Below are positions 17,126 to 25,019 of a stretch of DNA of 64,000 nt, piece by piece. The stretch spans positions 186,001-250,000 of the forward strand of contig NZ_JAGQFT020000005.1 in NCBI RefSeq assembly GCF_018122625.2, in the 5' to 3' direction. Positions within the stretch are counted from its first letter, which is position 1. Every line of letters begins with the position of its first letter. The notes beneath the pieces were generated by a model, which was given only the letters and a program-made list of their open reading frames with translations, was not told the origin of the DNA and made no database searches. The DNA comes from Coralloluteibacterium stylophorae. GTDB taxonomy: Bacteria > Pseudomonadota > Gammaproteobacteria > Xanthomonadales > Xanthomonadaceae. A program made the position numbers and the translations under genes.

Positions 17126-17692
17126 CTACGGGCGCTGCGGCGATGGGCGTGCGATCCGATGCGCGGGCGAGGGAGGGAAGCCCGCAGCGATCCGCGGCGA
17201 CAGCAATCGTTTCGCGCTCCAGCCGAACAGGGCGCCGATGATCAGTGCCTTCGCGACGGCGAAGACGTCGCCGCTCAAAGCGAACGCCCTCATGTTGGCC
17301 GTGTCGGGCGAGACGCCGGCCTGGCTGACGAAGCGCGCGACCAGGAGCCAGAGCGTCCAGACGATGGCGGCGCACAGCAGCCCGACGAACAGCCGCCGCG
17401 CCCAGTCCTTCCGCCGCAGCAAGCCGATGGCCGCGGCCAGCGTCGCCACCGACCACGCGAACGGCGCGATCGTGAGCAGCTGGCCGACTACGAACGCCAC
17501 CATCACGTCGGGCGCCGCGGGTATCGGCCAAATGCCGAACACGCCGGGCAGGCGCATCAGCATCACGAGGTGTGCCCCGCTCAGCAGCGTGTAGAACGCC
17601 GCGATCAAGAGGAAGCCGAAGCCGACCACGTCGACGAAGATCGAACGCGACGGTGCGGGCGGGGCGGCGGTGAGGGTGTCGTCGGGTGGCAT
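17126..17692 (-). CDS. Uncharacterised four-helix membrane protein
   Basis: A 188-residue protein with about four transmembrane segments (VDVVGFGFLLIAAFYTLLSG, VMVAFVVGQLLTIAPFAWS, LFVGLLCAAIVWTLWLLVA and VFAVAKALIIGALFGWS) and a short basic tail. No family motif is recognised. It is monocistronic as far as can be seen. Confidence 0.6.
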   Translation of the reverse strand: MPPDDTLTAAPPAPSRSIFVDVVGFGFLLIAAFYTLLSGAHLVMLMRLPGVFGIWPIPAAPDVMVAFVVGQLLTIAPFAWSVATLAAAIGLLRRKDWARRLFVGLLCAAIVWTLWLLVARFVSQAGVSPDTANMRAFALSGDVFAVAKALIIGALFGWSAKRLLSPRIAAGFPPSPAHRIARPSPQRP

Positions 17693-17833
17693 TCCATTGT
17701 CCCTGGTGCACGCCCGGGTCCCTGGGCGGTGGAGTTGCGCGGCGACCCTGTCGCTACGGCGTGAGTCGATGCAGGTGGAGTTCCCGCGCCGGCGGGCTTT
17801 ACCGGACGGGCGCCTTCAGCGCTGCCGGCGCTG

Positions 17834-18220
17834 TCAGACGCTCATCAGCATGTCCATGGCCGCCGACGCTGGAAGTGCCGTCAGTGCGGCGCTACCTGCC
17901 GCCGCGACGAGCGCGGGGCGCTTCCGGAATACCAGGAAACAGGCGCCGGAGACGAACATCCCGGCCAGTCCGGCGACGAGGGCGCATCGCAGCGCCAGTA
18001 TCGTGCCCTCGGGATCCCCGATGCCGAACAGCACCGGGTAACTCAGCGGCACCCACAGAACCGCGAGCAGTGCCGCCCCCACATCGGCAACGGACGCAAG
18101 CCCGGACGACACAACGCGCCCCAGCACCGCGCCCGCCGCCAGTCCCGCCAGCGCCGCGGGCAGGAGCCACGCCGTGTGTGGCTGCGCCGCGACGTCGACA
18201 ACTGCCGGCCGAGCCATCAT
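17834..18220 (-). CDS. Small membrane protein, third gene of a three-gene unit
   Basis: A 128-residue protein with about four hydrophobic helices (TAWLLPAALAGLAAGAVLG, SVADVGAALLAVLWVPLSYP, LVAGLAGMFVSGACFLVF and a final Ala-rich helix). Its ATG overlaps the TGA of the preceding gene (ATGATGG), so translation is coupled. No family is recognised. All three genes encode tiny membrane proteins, which suggests one membrane complex. Confidence 0.55.
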   Translation of the reverse strand: MMARPAVVDVAAQPHTAWLLPAALAGLAAGAVLGRVVSSGLASVADVGAALLAVLWVPLSYPVLFGIGDPEGTILALRCALVAGLAGMFVSGACFLVFRKRPALVAAAGSAALTALPASAAMDMLMSV

Positions 18221-18507
18221 CCGGCAGCACCGTCCGAGGCCGCGCCCCCAGCACTGGCGAGCAGCCGCCCGACCAGCGCGCCGAGCACGCCGCCGACGAG
18301 CACGCCGGGCGCCATGCGGTCGAAGCCCAGCAGACCGACGGCGGCGCCGATCGCCGTGCCCACCAGTGCGAGCGCCGCGATCCGGGCCTGCATCGCGCTT
18401 CTGCGAGCCTTGCCTTCCCGCCGCCGCGTCAGCGCGGCCTGCGCGTCGAGGTTGGGCTGCATGATGGCTTCGGCGACCGCCTCGGCGTGGGACTTGTTCA
18501 ACGACAT
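18217..18507 (-). CDS. Small membrane protein, second gene of a three-gene unit
   Basis: A 96-residue protein with a charged N-terminal half (MSLNKSHAEAVAEAIMQ, then TRRREGKARRS) and two hydrophobic helices (IAALALVGTAIGAAVGLLGF and GVLVGGVLGALVGRLLAS), the second with glycine-zipper spacing. The start lies inside the end of the upstream gene (10-base overlap). Function unknown. Confidence 0.55.
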   Translation of the reverse strand: MSLNKSHAEAVAEAIMQPNLDAQAALTRRREGKARRSAMQARIAALALVGTAIGAAVGLLGFDRMAPGVLVGGVLGALVGRLLASAGGAASDGAAG

Positions 18508-18824
18508 TCCATATCTCCCCGTGATTGCCCCGACTCTCCACCGAGGCTGGAACTGCGTCCGCTCCAGCGACGCGAGGCGTCACCGTCCCCAGCTCCAGGC
18601 CTCCTGCCGGAGCGACCGCCGACGGCACGGACCGCGGCGTAGCCGACGATCAGGCCGAGCGCCGCACAGGATAGAACAACCGCCGGCAGGAGCCAGGGCG
18701 GCCCGTTCCCCGCCGCCACAACCAGCTGCGGTCCGGCGCAGATGCCGGTCACGGCGCCGGCCAATGCGAGCAGGTAGACCACGACGGTCGAATACAGCGG
18801 CTTCCTTTGCCTGTCGATCGTCAC
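18498..18824 (-). CDS. Small membrane protein, first gene of a three-gene unit
   Basis: A 108-residue protein with two hydrophobic helices (STVVVYLLALAGAVTGICA and WLLPAVVLSCAALGLIVGYA) and a basic, Ser-rich tail. I place the start at GTG (18824) because gaagagg lies 8-14 bases upstream and the next residues (VTIDRQRKPLY) begin a normal membrane protein. The frame extends upstream only into repeat sequence. Function unknown; operon with the two genes downstream. Confidence 0.5.
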   Translation of the reverse strand: MTIDRQRKPLYSTVVVYLLALAGAVTGICAGPQLVVAAGNGPPWLLPAVVLSCAALGLIVGYAAVRAVGGRSGRRPGAGDGDASRRWSGRSSSLGGESGQSRGDMECR

Positions 18825-19315
18825 ATGCGAGACCTCTTCCGGATAAGCCAACGAATGTAGCCGACCCCTGCATTCTTCCCAATGCGCTTCGCGCGTCCCC
18901 CCATCCCAGCCTTCCCCCGCAAGGGGGGAAGGGGCCAGAACCGGAGCGGCGAAGTGGATGCCCCGGACGAAGCGCAACCAGCTCCCTCTCCCGCTTGCGG
19001 GGGAGGGTTGGGGTGGGGGCGCGGCGCCAGCCGCGGGCTTTTGCTCCTCATCGCCAGGCGAGTCGCGCTTCGCGCGTCCCCCCATCCCCGCCTTCCCCCG
19101 CAGGCAGGGGAAGGGGTCAGAAGCGGAGCGGCGAAGTGGATGCCCCGGACGAAGCGCAACCAGCTCCCTCTCCCGCTTGCGGGGGAGGGTTGGGGTGGGG
19201 GCGCGGCGCCAGCCGCGTGCCGTCCGGCTGGGACACGAGCGCCGCGCTTCGCGCCTCACCCCCATCCCAGCCTTCCCCCGCAGGCAGGGGAAGGGGCCAG
19301 GAGCGGAGCGCTCTT

Positions 19316-19390
19316 CTGTGGGAGCGGCTTCAGCCGCGACGGGCGGTGGTGCGAGGTGGAAGGCTGTCGGGGCTGAAGCCCCTCCTACAG
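19316..19390. repeat. REP pair (REPIN-like), copy 1 of 3
   Basis: A REP (ggagcggcttcagccgcgac), a 27-base spacer with gtggtgcgaggtggaaggct, and a second REP inverted (gggctgaagcccctcctac). The same layout recurs at 19467-19541 and 19795-19869, all exactly 75 bases. Confidence 0.85.
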
Positions 19391-19466
19391 GGAGCGGCGC
19401 TCCGCGCGTCCCCCCAACCCAACCTTCCCCCGCAAGGGGGGGAAGGGGCAGAAGCGGGGCGCTCTT

Positions 19467-19541
19467 CTGTAGGAGCGGCTTCAGCCGCGACCGACGGTGG
19501 TACGGGGTGGAAGGCTGTCGGGGCCGAAGCCCCTCCTACAG
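19467..19541. repeat. REP pair (REPIN-like), copy 2 of 3
   Basis: The same 75-base unit as at 19316, with single-base changes in the spacer and one in the second REP (ggccgaagcc for ggctgaagcc). Confidence 0.85.
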
Positions 19542-19794
19542 GGAGCGGCGCTTCGCGCGTCCCCCAATCCCAACCTTCCCCCGCAGGGGGAGGGGCAGAA
19601 GCGTCGGGCTGGTACGGAATCATCGGACGAAGCGCACCCAGCTCCCTCCCCCCTCGCGGGGGAGGGTTGGGGAGAGGGGGCGCGGCGCCAGCCGCGGGCG
19701 TTTGCTCCTCATCGCTACGTGTGCCGCGCTTCGCGCCTCCCCCATCCCAGCCTTCCCCCGCAGGGGGGGAAGGGGTCAGGAGCGGGGCGCGCTG

Positions 19795-19869
19795 TTGTGG
19801 GAGCGGCTTCAGCCGCGACCGGCGGTGGTGCGGGGTGGAAGGCTGTCGGGGCTGAAGCCCCTCCTACAG
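19795..19869. repeat. REP pair (REPIN-like), copy 3 of 3
   Basis: The same 75-base unit as at 19316. The three copies differ mainly in the spacer, and the inverted REP parts are kept, as expected for units that move as a pair. Confidence 0.85.
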
Positions 19870-20126
19870 GGGCTGCGCTGCGCGCCTGACCCCCATCCCA
19901 GCCTTCCCCCGCAGGCGGGGGAAGGGGCCAGGAGCGGGGTGGCGAAGTGCATGCCCCGGACGACGCGCAACCAGCTCCCTCTCCCGCTTGCGGGGGAGGG
20001 TTGGGGTGGGGGCGCGGCGCCAGCCGCGTGGCGTCCGGCCGGGACGTGGACGGCGCTTCGCGCGTCCCTCATCCCAGCCTTCCCCCGCAAGGGGGAAGGG
20101 CCAGAAGCGGGACTGCCGCGGCTGCC

Positions 20127-22241
20127 CTATCCGCGGTCGTGGTCGAGAAGGAATTCCGGCGTCGTACGGGCGGGAGCATGCCGTCGGACAACATCCGCAT
20201 CCGCATCCGCGGCGGCAACGCCCGCGCCCGTCGCTGCCTCCTCCTCGTCGCGGAAGGCGGCGGCGATGCGCGTGATCTCGTCCTCGATCGCGAAGAAGGC
20301 ATCGAGCACGACCGGGTCGAAGGTCGCCCCGCGCAGCTGCCGCATCATGTCCATCGCCTGCGCGTGCGGGAACGGCTCCTTGTAGCAGCGCCGGTTGACC
20401 AGGGCGTCGTAGATGTCGGCGACCGCCATGATCCGGCCCGACAGCGGGATCGCCTGGCCCTGCAGCCCTGCCGGATAGCCGGTGCCGTCCCACTTCTCGT
20501 GGTGGCTCGCGGCGATCTCCGCGGCGACGGAGAGGAAGTTGTCGCCCTCGATGTGCTGCGACGTGCTGAGGATGATCTTGCGGCCGAACTCCGCATGCCG
20601 GCGCATGACCACCCACTCCTCCTCGGTGAGCGGGCCGGGCTTGAGCAGGATGTGGTCGGGCACGCCGACCTTGCCGATGTCGTGCAGCGGCGCCGACAGG
20701 AACAGCAGGTGGATGTACTCGTCGGTCAGGACCTCGGCGTATTGGCCGGTGTCGCGCAGGCGCCGCGCGATGGCGCGCACGTAGTGCTGGGTGCGCTTGA
20801 TGTGCGCGCCGGTCTCCGGGTCGCGCGTCTCGGCGACCGCCGACATGGATTCGATGGTGACCTGCCGCGCGTTCTCGAGCTGCCGGCGCCAGCGCCGCGC
20901 ATGGCGCTGCTGCATCGCGAAGCGCGTCACGAAGGCCACCGCCAGCACGATCGCCGCCACCAGCACGGGCGCCGCAACCGGTAGCACCAGCCCCCAGCGT
21001 GCGAAGGCGACATAGGCCAGCGCACCCAGCAGTGCGACGGCGCCCACGCTCGCCACCGTCAGCGCCAGCAGGCGTCGCCCGGCCAGGAACAGGCCGCCCA
21101 GCGCTAGCGCGAGCACCAGCCCGAGCGCCAGCGCCGCGATGCCGCCCCACGCCGGCGCGCGCAGCGCGCGGCCGTCCAGGATGTTCTGCACCAGGGCCGA
21201 CTGCACCTGCGCACCGGAGAACGCCGGGCTCACCGCCGTCATGTGCCGGTCGCGCAGGCCCACGGCCGACGCGCCGACGATGACCACCTTGCCGCGCAGG
21301 TCCTGCGGCGCGTGCCGGCCGGCGAGCACCTCCACCGCGGGCACGCTTCGATACCGCGACGGCCGGCCCTCGAAGCGCAGCAGCGCCCGCCCCCGGCGGT
21401 CGACGGGGACCGCGTGCGATCCGATCACGAGCGAAGCACCGTCGCGCCCCTCGACCACCCGGGCGGAGGACGCATCCAGCGCGCGCATGGTCGTGGCCAG
21501 CGCCAGGCTCGGGTGCAGCACGCCGCGGTACTCGACCAGCAACGGCAGGCGTCGCAGCACGCCGTCGTCGTCGACGCCCATGTTCACGAAGCCGCTGGCG
21601 CGGGTCTGCGATGCGATCGCGTCGACGTTGTCGAGCACGCCGTGCGCGCGGTCGAGCTCCAGCGCGTCGAGTGCGCCGTCGAAGCCCACGCCCGGGCGCG
21701 TGGGCCGCGTCTCGCCGGTGGCGTGGTCGAAGTAGAAATAGCGCGCGCCGACCACGTCGGCCGCGGCCATCACGTGGCCCAGGTAGCCGTCGTTGTCGCG
21801 CAGGCCGTCGGGCACGCCGTCGATGGTCACCGCGATGCCGAAGTCGCGCTGGAAGGTCTGCTGGATGTCGGCCAGCGAGGTGCGGTCCGCCTCCGGCATC
21901 AGGATGTCCAGCGCGATGGCCGCCGGGCGTGCGGCCGCGATGCGCTCCAGCAGCGCCGCGAGCCGGTAGCGCGGCCACGGCCACTGGCCGACCGCCGCCA
22001 GGCTCACGTCGTCGATGTCGACGACCAGGGTGTCGGGCGCGGCCGCGTCGGTCGCGGTGGCCCGCGTCAGCGCGTCGAGCACCGCATTGTCCAGGCGCGC
22101 GACCGGCGCGACGCGCAGCAGCCCAGCGAGGCCGACCGCCAGCGCGATCGCCACCGCGGCCGCCAGGAACAGCAGGCCCTGGCGCCGCGATGCCCGCGGA
22201 ACCAGGCCCGCCGGCGGGTGCAGGGGACCTATGCCGAGCAT
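20127..22241 (-). CDS. CHASE2-domain membrane protein with HD-GYP cyclic-di-GMP phosphodiesterase
   Basis: A 704-residue sensor enzyme. A first helix (about residues 22-42) is followed by a periplasmic CHASE2 sensor (about 45-345; LVVDIDDVSLAAVGQWPWPR, LDILMPEADRTS, VVIVGASAVGLRD). Three more helices (about 350-440) lead to a short linker and a cytoplasmic HD-GYP domain. The HD-GYP domain shows HDIGKVGVPDHILLKPGPLT, then HHEKWDGTGYPAGLQG and ADIYDALV, so metal-binding and GYP residues are intact. It should hydrolyse cyclic di-GMP in response to a periplasmic signal. It ends an operon behind an OmpA-like lipoprotein and a FecR-like protein (49-base gap), a combination that recurs with CHASE2 enzymes and points to envelope sensing. 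Confidence 0.9.
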   Translation of the reverse strand: MLGIGPLHPPAGLVPRASRRQGLLFLAAAVAIALAVGLAGLLRVAPVARLDNAVLDALTRATATDAAAPDTLVVDIDDVSLAAVGQWPWPRYRLAALLERIAAARPAAIALDILMPEADRTSLADIQQTFQRDFGIAVTIDGVPDGLRDNDGYLGHVMAAADVVGARYFYFDHATGETRPTRPGVGFDGALDALELDRAHGVLDNVDAIASQTRASGFVNMGVDDDGVLRRLPLLVEYRGVLHPSLALATTMRALDASSARVVEGRDGASLVIGSHAVPVDRRGRALLRFEGRPSRYRSVPAVEVLAGRHAPQDLRGKVVIVGASAVGLRDRHMTAVSPAFSGAQVQSALVQNILDGRALRAPAWGGIAALALGLVLALALGGLFLAGRRLLALTVASVGAVALLGALAYVAFARWGLVLPVAAPVLVAAIVLAVAFVTRFAMQQRHARRWRRQLENARQVTIESMSAVAETRDPETGAHIKRTQHYVRAIARRLRDTGQYAEVLTDEYIHLLFLSAPLHDIGKVGVPDHILLKPGPLTEEEWVVMRRHAEFGRKIILSTSQHIEGDNFLSVAAEIAASHHEKWDGTGYPAGLQGQAIPLSGRIMAVADIYDALVNRRCYKEPFPHAQAMDMMRQLRGATFDPVVLDAFFAIEDEITRIAAAFRDEEEAATGAGVAAADADADVVRRHAPARTTPEFLLDHDRG

Positions 22242-22290
22242 GGGCGGTACCCGACGCGGTCCAGGTGTCTCCCTGCGGCCACGGCTGCCG

Positions 22291-22905
22291 TCACAGGATC
22301 AGGATTTCCGCACGCCGGTTGCGTGGCTCGGGCACGCCCGGCGCGGTGGGCACCAGCGGCGACTTGTCGCCGAACCAGTCCATCCGCACCGGCAGGTCGG
22401 GGTCGATCTTCCGGAGCACGTCGACGACCGCCCGCGCGCGCTCGGCCGACAGCGCCATGTTGTAGGCCGGCTCGCCGGCGGAATCGGCATAGCCGAACAC
22501 GGTCACCTCCGTCGGCAGGCGCGCACGCACCGCGGCCAGGATCCCGGGCAGCTTCTGCGTGGACTCCGGGGTGAGCTCCATGCTGTCGAACAGGAAGTGC
22601 AGCACGAAGCTCAGCGGCGGCGCCGGCTGCGCATCCAGCAGGGCGCGGTGCCGGGCCTCGAAGGCCTCCCGGCCGCCGGCCGCGACCAGCCTGGGCGCCG
22701 TGTCCGCATCGGCCTCGACGCTGGCATACGCCTGCTCGAGGCCCTGCCGGCCATGCGCGTTGCCCACCGCCACCGCGCCGAGATGCCCGGCGCGGTCGGG
22801 CAGCAGCGTCACCCGCGTCGGCACGGCGGCGCAGGCCGACAGCAGGGCGGCCGCCGACAGCGCGGCGAGCGCATGCCGGACGCGGCGCCAGCGGCATAGG
22901 CTCAT
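22291..22905 (-). CDS. OmpA-like peptidoglycan-binding lipoprotein
   Basis: A 204-residue protein with a lipoprotein signal peptide and lipobox LSAC (Cys25). The C-terminal 110 residues form an OmpA-like domain: FLFDSMELTPESTQKLPGI, then VFGYADSAGEPAYNMALSAE and RARAVVDVL, with NRRAEI at the end. This domain binds peptidoglycan, so the protein should link the outer membrane to the cell wall. It overlaps the FecR-like gene by four bases (ATGA) and is followed by a CHASE2/HD-GYP enzyme, possibly reporting wall or envelope state to it. Confidence 0.85.
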   Translation of the reverse strand: MSLCRWRRVRHALAALSAAALLSACAAVPTRVTLLPDRAGHLGAVAVGNAHGRQGLEQAYASVEADADTAPRLVAAGGREAFEARHRALLDAQPAPPLSFVLHFLFDSMELTPESTQKLPGILAAVRARLPTEVTVFGYADSAGEPAYNMALSAERARAVVDVLRKIDPDLPVRMDWFGDKSPLVPTAPGVPEPRNRRAEILIL

Positions 22906-23351
22906 GGCCCGCCCGCTTCGATCAGGAAGCGGGTGCCGCGCACGCCGACGGTGGCCTGCGGCGTCTCCACCTCGACCGCCTCGGGCGCCACCCGGCCGAT
23001 CTTGCCGGACTCGTAGATCGCCGAGCCCTGGCTCATGTAGAGCGAGAACGCGTACCTCTCCGCCTTCGGCTCGAACACGTAGTCGCGCACGTGCGCGTCC
23101 GCGCTGCCGCCGAGGGTGAGCATGGTGCCGTCGAGGAACACGATCGACGCCGTCGCATCCGGCGCCGTGACGACGCGGTCGGCGACCTGCAGCTGCGTGC
23201 CGACCTCCACCTCCTGCGTGTCGGCACCCCGGACCACGGTGACCTGACCCGTCACCCCCCGCACCAGCGCCACGTGCGACTCCGTCGCGACGACCGGCAG
23301 GGACAGGCAGGCGAGCAGCGCGGCGGCGAGCAGGACCAGAACGTTGCGCAT
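22902..23351 (-). CDS. Exported FecR-domain protein
   Basis: A 149-residue protein with a signal peptide (residues 1-21, ending SLPVVATE) and a single FecR domain: GVTGQVTVVRGADTQEVEVG, then VVTAPDATASIVFLDGTML and QGSAIYESGKIG, ending TPQATVGVRGTRFLIE. There is no sigma-factor-binding N-terminus, so this is not a FecR anti-sigma factor but the stand-alone periplasmic type often found with CHASE2 proteins and OmpA lipoproteins. The upstream ATG of a longer frame is unlikely, because the signal peptide begins here. It is the first gene of the three-gene operon. Confidence 0.8.
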   Translation of the reverse strand: MRNVLVLLAAALLACLSLPVVATESHVALVRGVTGQVTVVRGADTQEVEVGTQLQVADRVVTAPDATASIVFLDGTMLTLGGSADAHVRDYVFEPKAERYAFSLYMSQGSAIYESGKIGRVAPEAVEVETPQATVGVRGTRFLIEAGGP

Positions 23352-23519
23352 CGGATTTCCCCTGTTGTGTGGACCCATGACCGGATGGCCCGGCACGCGC
23401 CGCCGACGCCTGGACGGCACCGGCGGTCGACGTGCCGCTATCCGGATCCTATCGGCAGCAACGCCGGGAACTTCAGCCAACGCAGACCACCTTCACATCT
23501 GCCAGCGCACGCCCCACCC

Positions 23520-23751
23520 CTGTAGGAGGGCCTTCAGCCCCGACCACACCCCCACACCGAGCCAAACCCCTCCGCACTCGCACCCATCTGTAGGAGGGGC
23601 TTCAGCCCCGACAGCGCACCGCCAGATCAAGGCTGAAGCTCCGCGCCGGCGCAGCATTGTGGGAGGGGCTTCAGCCCCGACAGCGCACCGCCAGATCAAG
23701 GCTGAAGCTCCGCGCCGGCGCAGCACTGTGGGAGGGGCTTCAGCCCCGACA
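23520..23751. repeat. REP cluster with a 69-base tandem unit
   Basis: Four REPs in the same orientation (core gaggggcttcagccccgac). The last three start at 23589, 23658 and 23727, exactly 69 bases apart. The 69-base unit also holds agcgcaccgccagatcaagg and gctgaagctccgcgccggcg, which differ between copies by at most one base. The cluster lies between the FecR operon promoter and the end of the XAC0095-like gene. Confidence 0.9.
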
Positions 23752-23803
23752 GCCCACCACCACACCAAAGCCAAAGCCCCCACGATGCGGAAACGCATCA
23801 CCC

Positions 23804-24484
23804 CTAATGCCACCGCTGCGCATGTGCTCCCACCCGCACCGAAGGCGCCATCCAAAGCGGCCCCACCCCATACACCGCCCGCTCCTCCCCAACCCGCCCA
23901 CCCGCCGCACTCCCAATCCGCTGCCCCCTCACCCGATCAAGCAGCGCACCCAACCCCTCCGCCGCCTCGCAGATCTCCCCCGCCAGCTGCGACAGCGTCC
24001 CATCCGCCAGCGCACGCGCCTCCACGACAGCCATGACATCGCCATGCGTGGACACCACCCGCAGCAGCTCGGCAAGCGACTCCATCTGATCCGGCGTCAC
24101 ACCGAACCGGAAGCCCGCATCCTCGCTCTCCGACGCGCCATACGCCGAGGCGGCCTCCTGCGCCTCAGCGTCCTCGCCCGCATCCCCATCCCCCTCCACC
24201 ACCACCACCACCTCCGGCGCAGCAGCCCCCGCACCCACGAACTCCGCAGGCCAATCCACCTCATCCAGCACCGCCTGCAACTGCTCCCCCAGTATCTCCA
24301 GGCAGAACGCCAGCTCCCCGGTGCGCACCTCCGGCGCCCATTCCCGGCTCTCGTCCGCCGCACGCGGCTGCGCCAGCCGCGCGAGGAACCCGATGTGGTT
24401 CCGCAACCGCGCCAGCCGCAGCTGGCTGTCCTCCGGCAGGAAATAGCCCGTGGTGTCCCGGTCTTCCGTCTCGAACGTCGACAT
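23804..24484 (-). CDS. XAC0095-like protein
   Basis: A 226-residue soluble protein. The N-terminus (TGYFLPEDSQLRLARLRNH, then IGFLARLAQPR) matches the conserved start of the XAC0095 family, which is found almost only in Xanthomonadaceae, often in several copies per genome. The function of this family is unknown. The central part is acidic (VVVVEGDGDAGEDAEAQEAA) and the C-terminal tail basic and probably disordered. The start is backed by gaggagg at five bases. The upstream 340 bases hold a terminator and complementary segments, so its expression is probably controlled by attenuation. Confidence 0.7.
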   Translation of the reverse strand: MSTFETEDRDTTGYFLPEDSQLRLARLRNHIGFLARLAQPRAADESREWAPEVRTGELAFCLEILGEQLQAVLDEVDWPAEFVGAGAAAPEVVVVVEGDGDAGEDAEAQEAASAYGASESEDAGFRFGVTPDQMESLAELLRVVSTHGDVMAVVEARALADGTLSQLAGEICEAAEGLGALLDRVRGQRIGSAAGGRVGEERAVYGVGPLWMAPSVRVGAHAQRWH

Positions 24485-24546
24485 CGTCGCCTCCTCGGTC
24501 CATGGAGTACCCGTCCCCCACCGTGGAGGACGGGAAGTCGGGAGGT

Positions 24547-24703
24547 TCGAAACCGCTTAGAGCCGGCGGGCGTATTCCCCTTGCGGGTGTTGTATTAGCC
24601 GCCCTCCCGACGCAGGCATCGCGTCGGTTGCGCCCGCAGACATGCAGGCACAAAAAACCCACCGGTTTGACGGAGGTGGGTACCGCTCTAAGAGGAGTTT
24701 CGA
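24547..24703 (-). ncRNA. Structured leader with complementary arms, resembling the P4-phage immunity (CI RNA) region
   Basis: In the transcript running toward the XAC0095-like gene, segment A (24703-24685, tcgaaactcctcttagagc) comes first, then an intrinsic terminator (24681-24652), then segment B (24563-24547, gctctaagcggtttcga). A and B can pair over seven plus eight bases around a small internal loop. The block ccttgcggg also recurs near both arms (24577 and 24708). This order, complementary arms around a terminator with a gene behind, is the layout by which satellite phage P4 uses its CI RNA to terminate transcription early. The similarity is structural; function is inferred. Confidence 0.45.
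24652..24681 (-). terminator. Intrinsic terminator inside the XAC0095 leader
   Basis: Read on the minus strand, acccacctccgtcaaaccgg closes a stem (CCACC with GGTGG) and is followed directly by ggttttttg. The strong stem plus a six-T run is a textbook Rho-independent terminator. It lies about 170 bases before the downstream gene, so it must act conditionally or end a separate short RNA. Confidence 0.75.
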
Positions 24704-24799
24704 CGCTCCTTGCGGGCGAGTCTGCTACTGGCTGCGCGGGAGAGTCAATGGGTGGGGCAGCATCGGCTGCGCCGCTGGGCCTCGCGCGAAGAGTGAAGC

Positions 24800-25019
24800 T
24801 CAGGAGGTAAGCCTGACCCCTTCGTTGCACTTCTCGAAGTATGCGTGCGCTGCTTCATAAGGTGGCCGCACCAGTTGATCCATAGCCTCCGGGTCCAAAG
24901 GCGAGAGATACATAGCCACCCCAAGCGCCAGCTCGCCGAACACCAGAATGTTGTCTACCGCGTGTGTCGGCTCGTCCCACTCGATGGTCTTTATAGCCCA
25001 GGCGAAGAAAATGCGCTCC
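24800..25019 (-). pseudogene. Out-of-frame continuation of the HETVH lipoprotein gene
   Basis: A second minus-strand frame codes for about 72 protein-like residues (AERIFFAWAIKTIEW, then AVDNILVFGELALG, LSPLDPEAMDQLV and AHAYFEKCNEG) ending in TGA at 24800-24802. It has no start codon of its own: the frame is closed upstream by TAA, and the first ATG is internal. It begins where the lipoprotein gene ends in another frame, and joining them near ACEEKA gives a smooth protein. I read this as the true C-terminus, separated by a single frameshift (mutation or sequence error). Confidence 0.45.

Larger units (their letters stand above)
18890..20110. repeat. Mixed array of inverted-arm repeats and three REP pairs
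   Basis: A 1.2-kb gap with at least four arms containing gggggagggttgggg (about 18995, 19180, 19660 and 19990) and eight opposite arms containing ccttcccccgca. Three copies of a 75-base REP pair are interleaved at 19316, 19467 and 19795. Open frames on both strands are repeat-encoded and are not called. Confidence 0.9.

Noticed and set aside
15470-20110. Open frames with peptides such as LPLAGEGWGGG and SPACGGRLGWG
   Set aside because: They are translations of the 170-base repeat family, occur on both strands at several places, and have no ribosome-binding sites or conserved starts.
24541-24565. ggttcgaaaccgc looks like the T arm of a tRNA
   Set aside because: No acceptor, D or anticodon arms can be drawn around it. 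It is explained as one of the pairing arms of the leader.
24261-24830. Minus-strand open frame of 189 residues across the leader (residues such as GFLCLHVCGRNRRDACVG)
   Set aside because: It runs through the terminator and both pairing arms and into the start of the XAC0095-like gene in another frame. The similarity to Ash-type frames is better explained by shared regulatory DNA.
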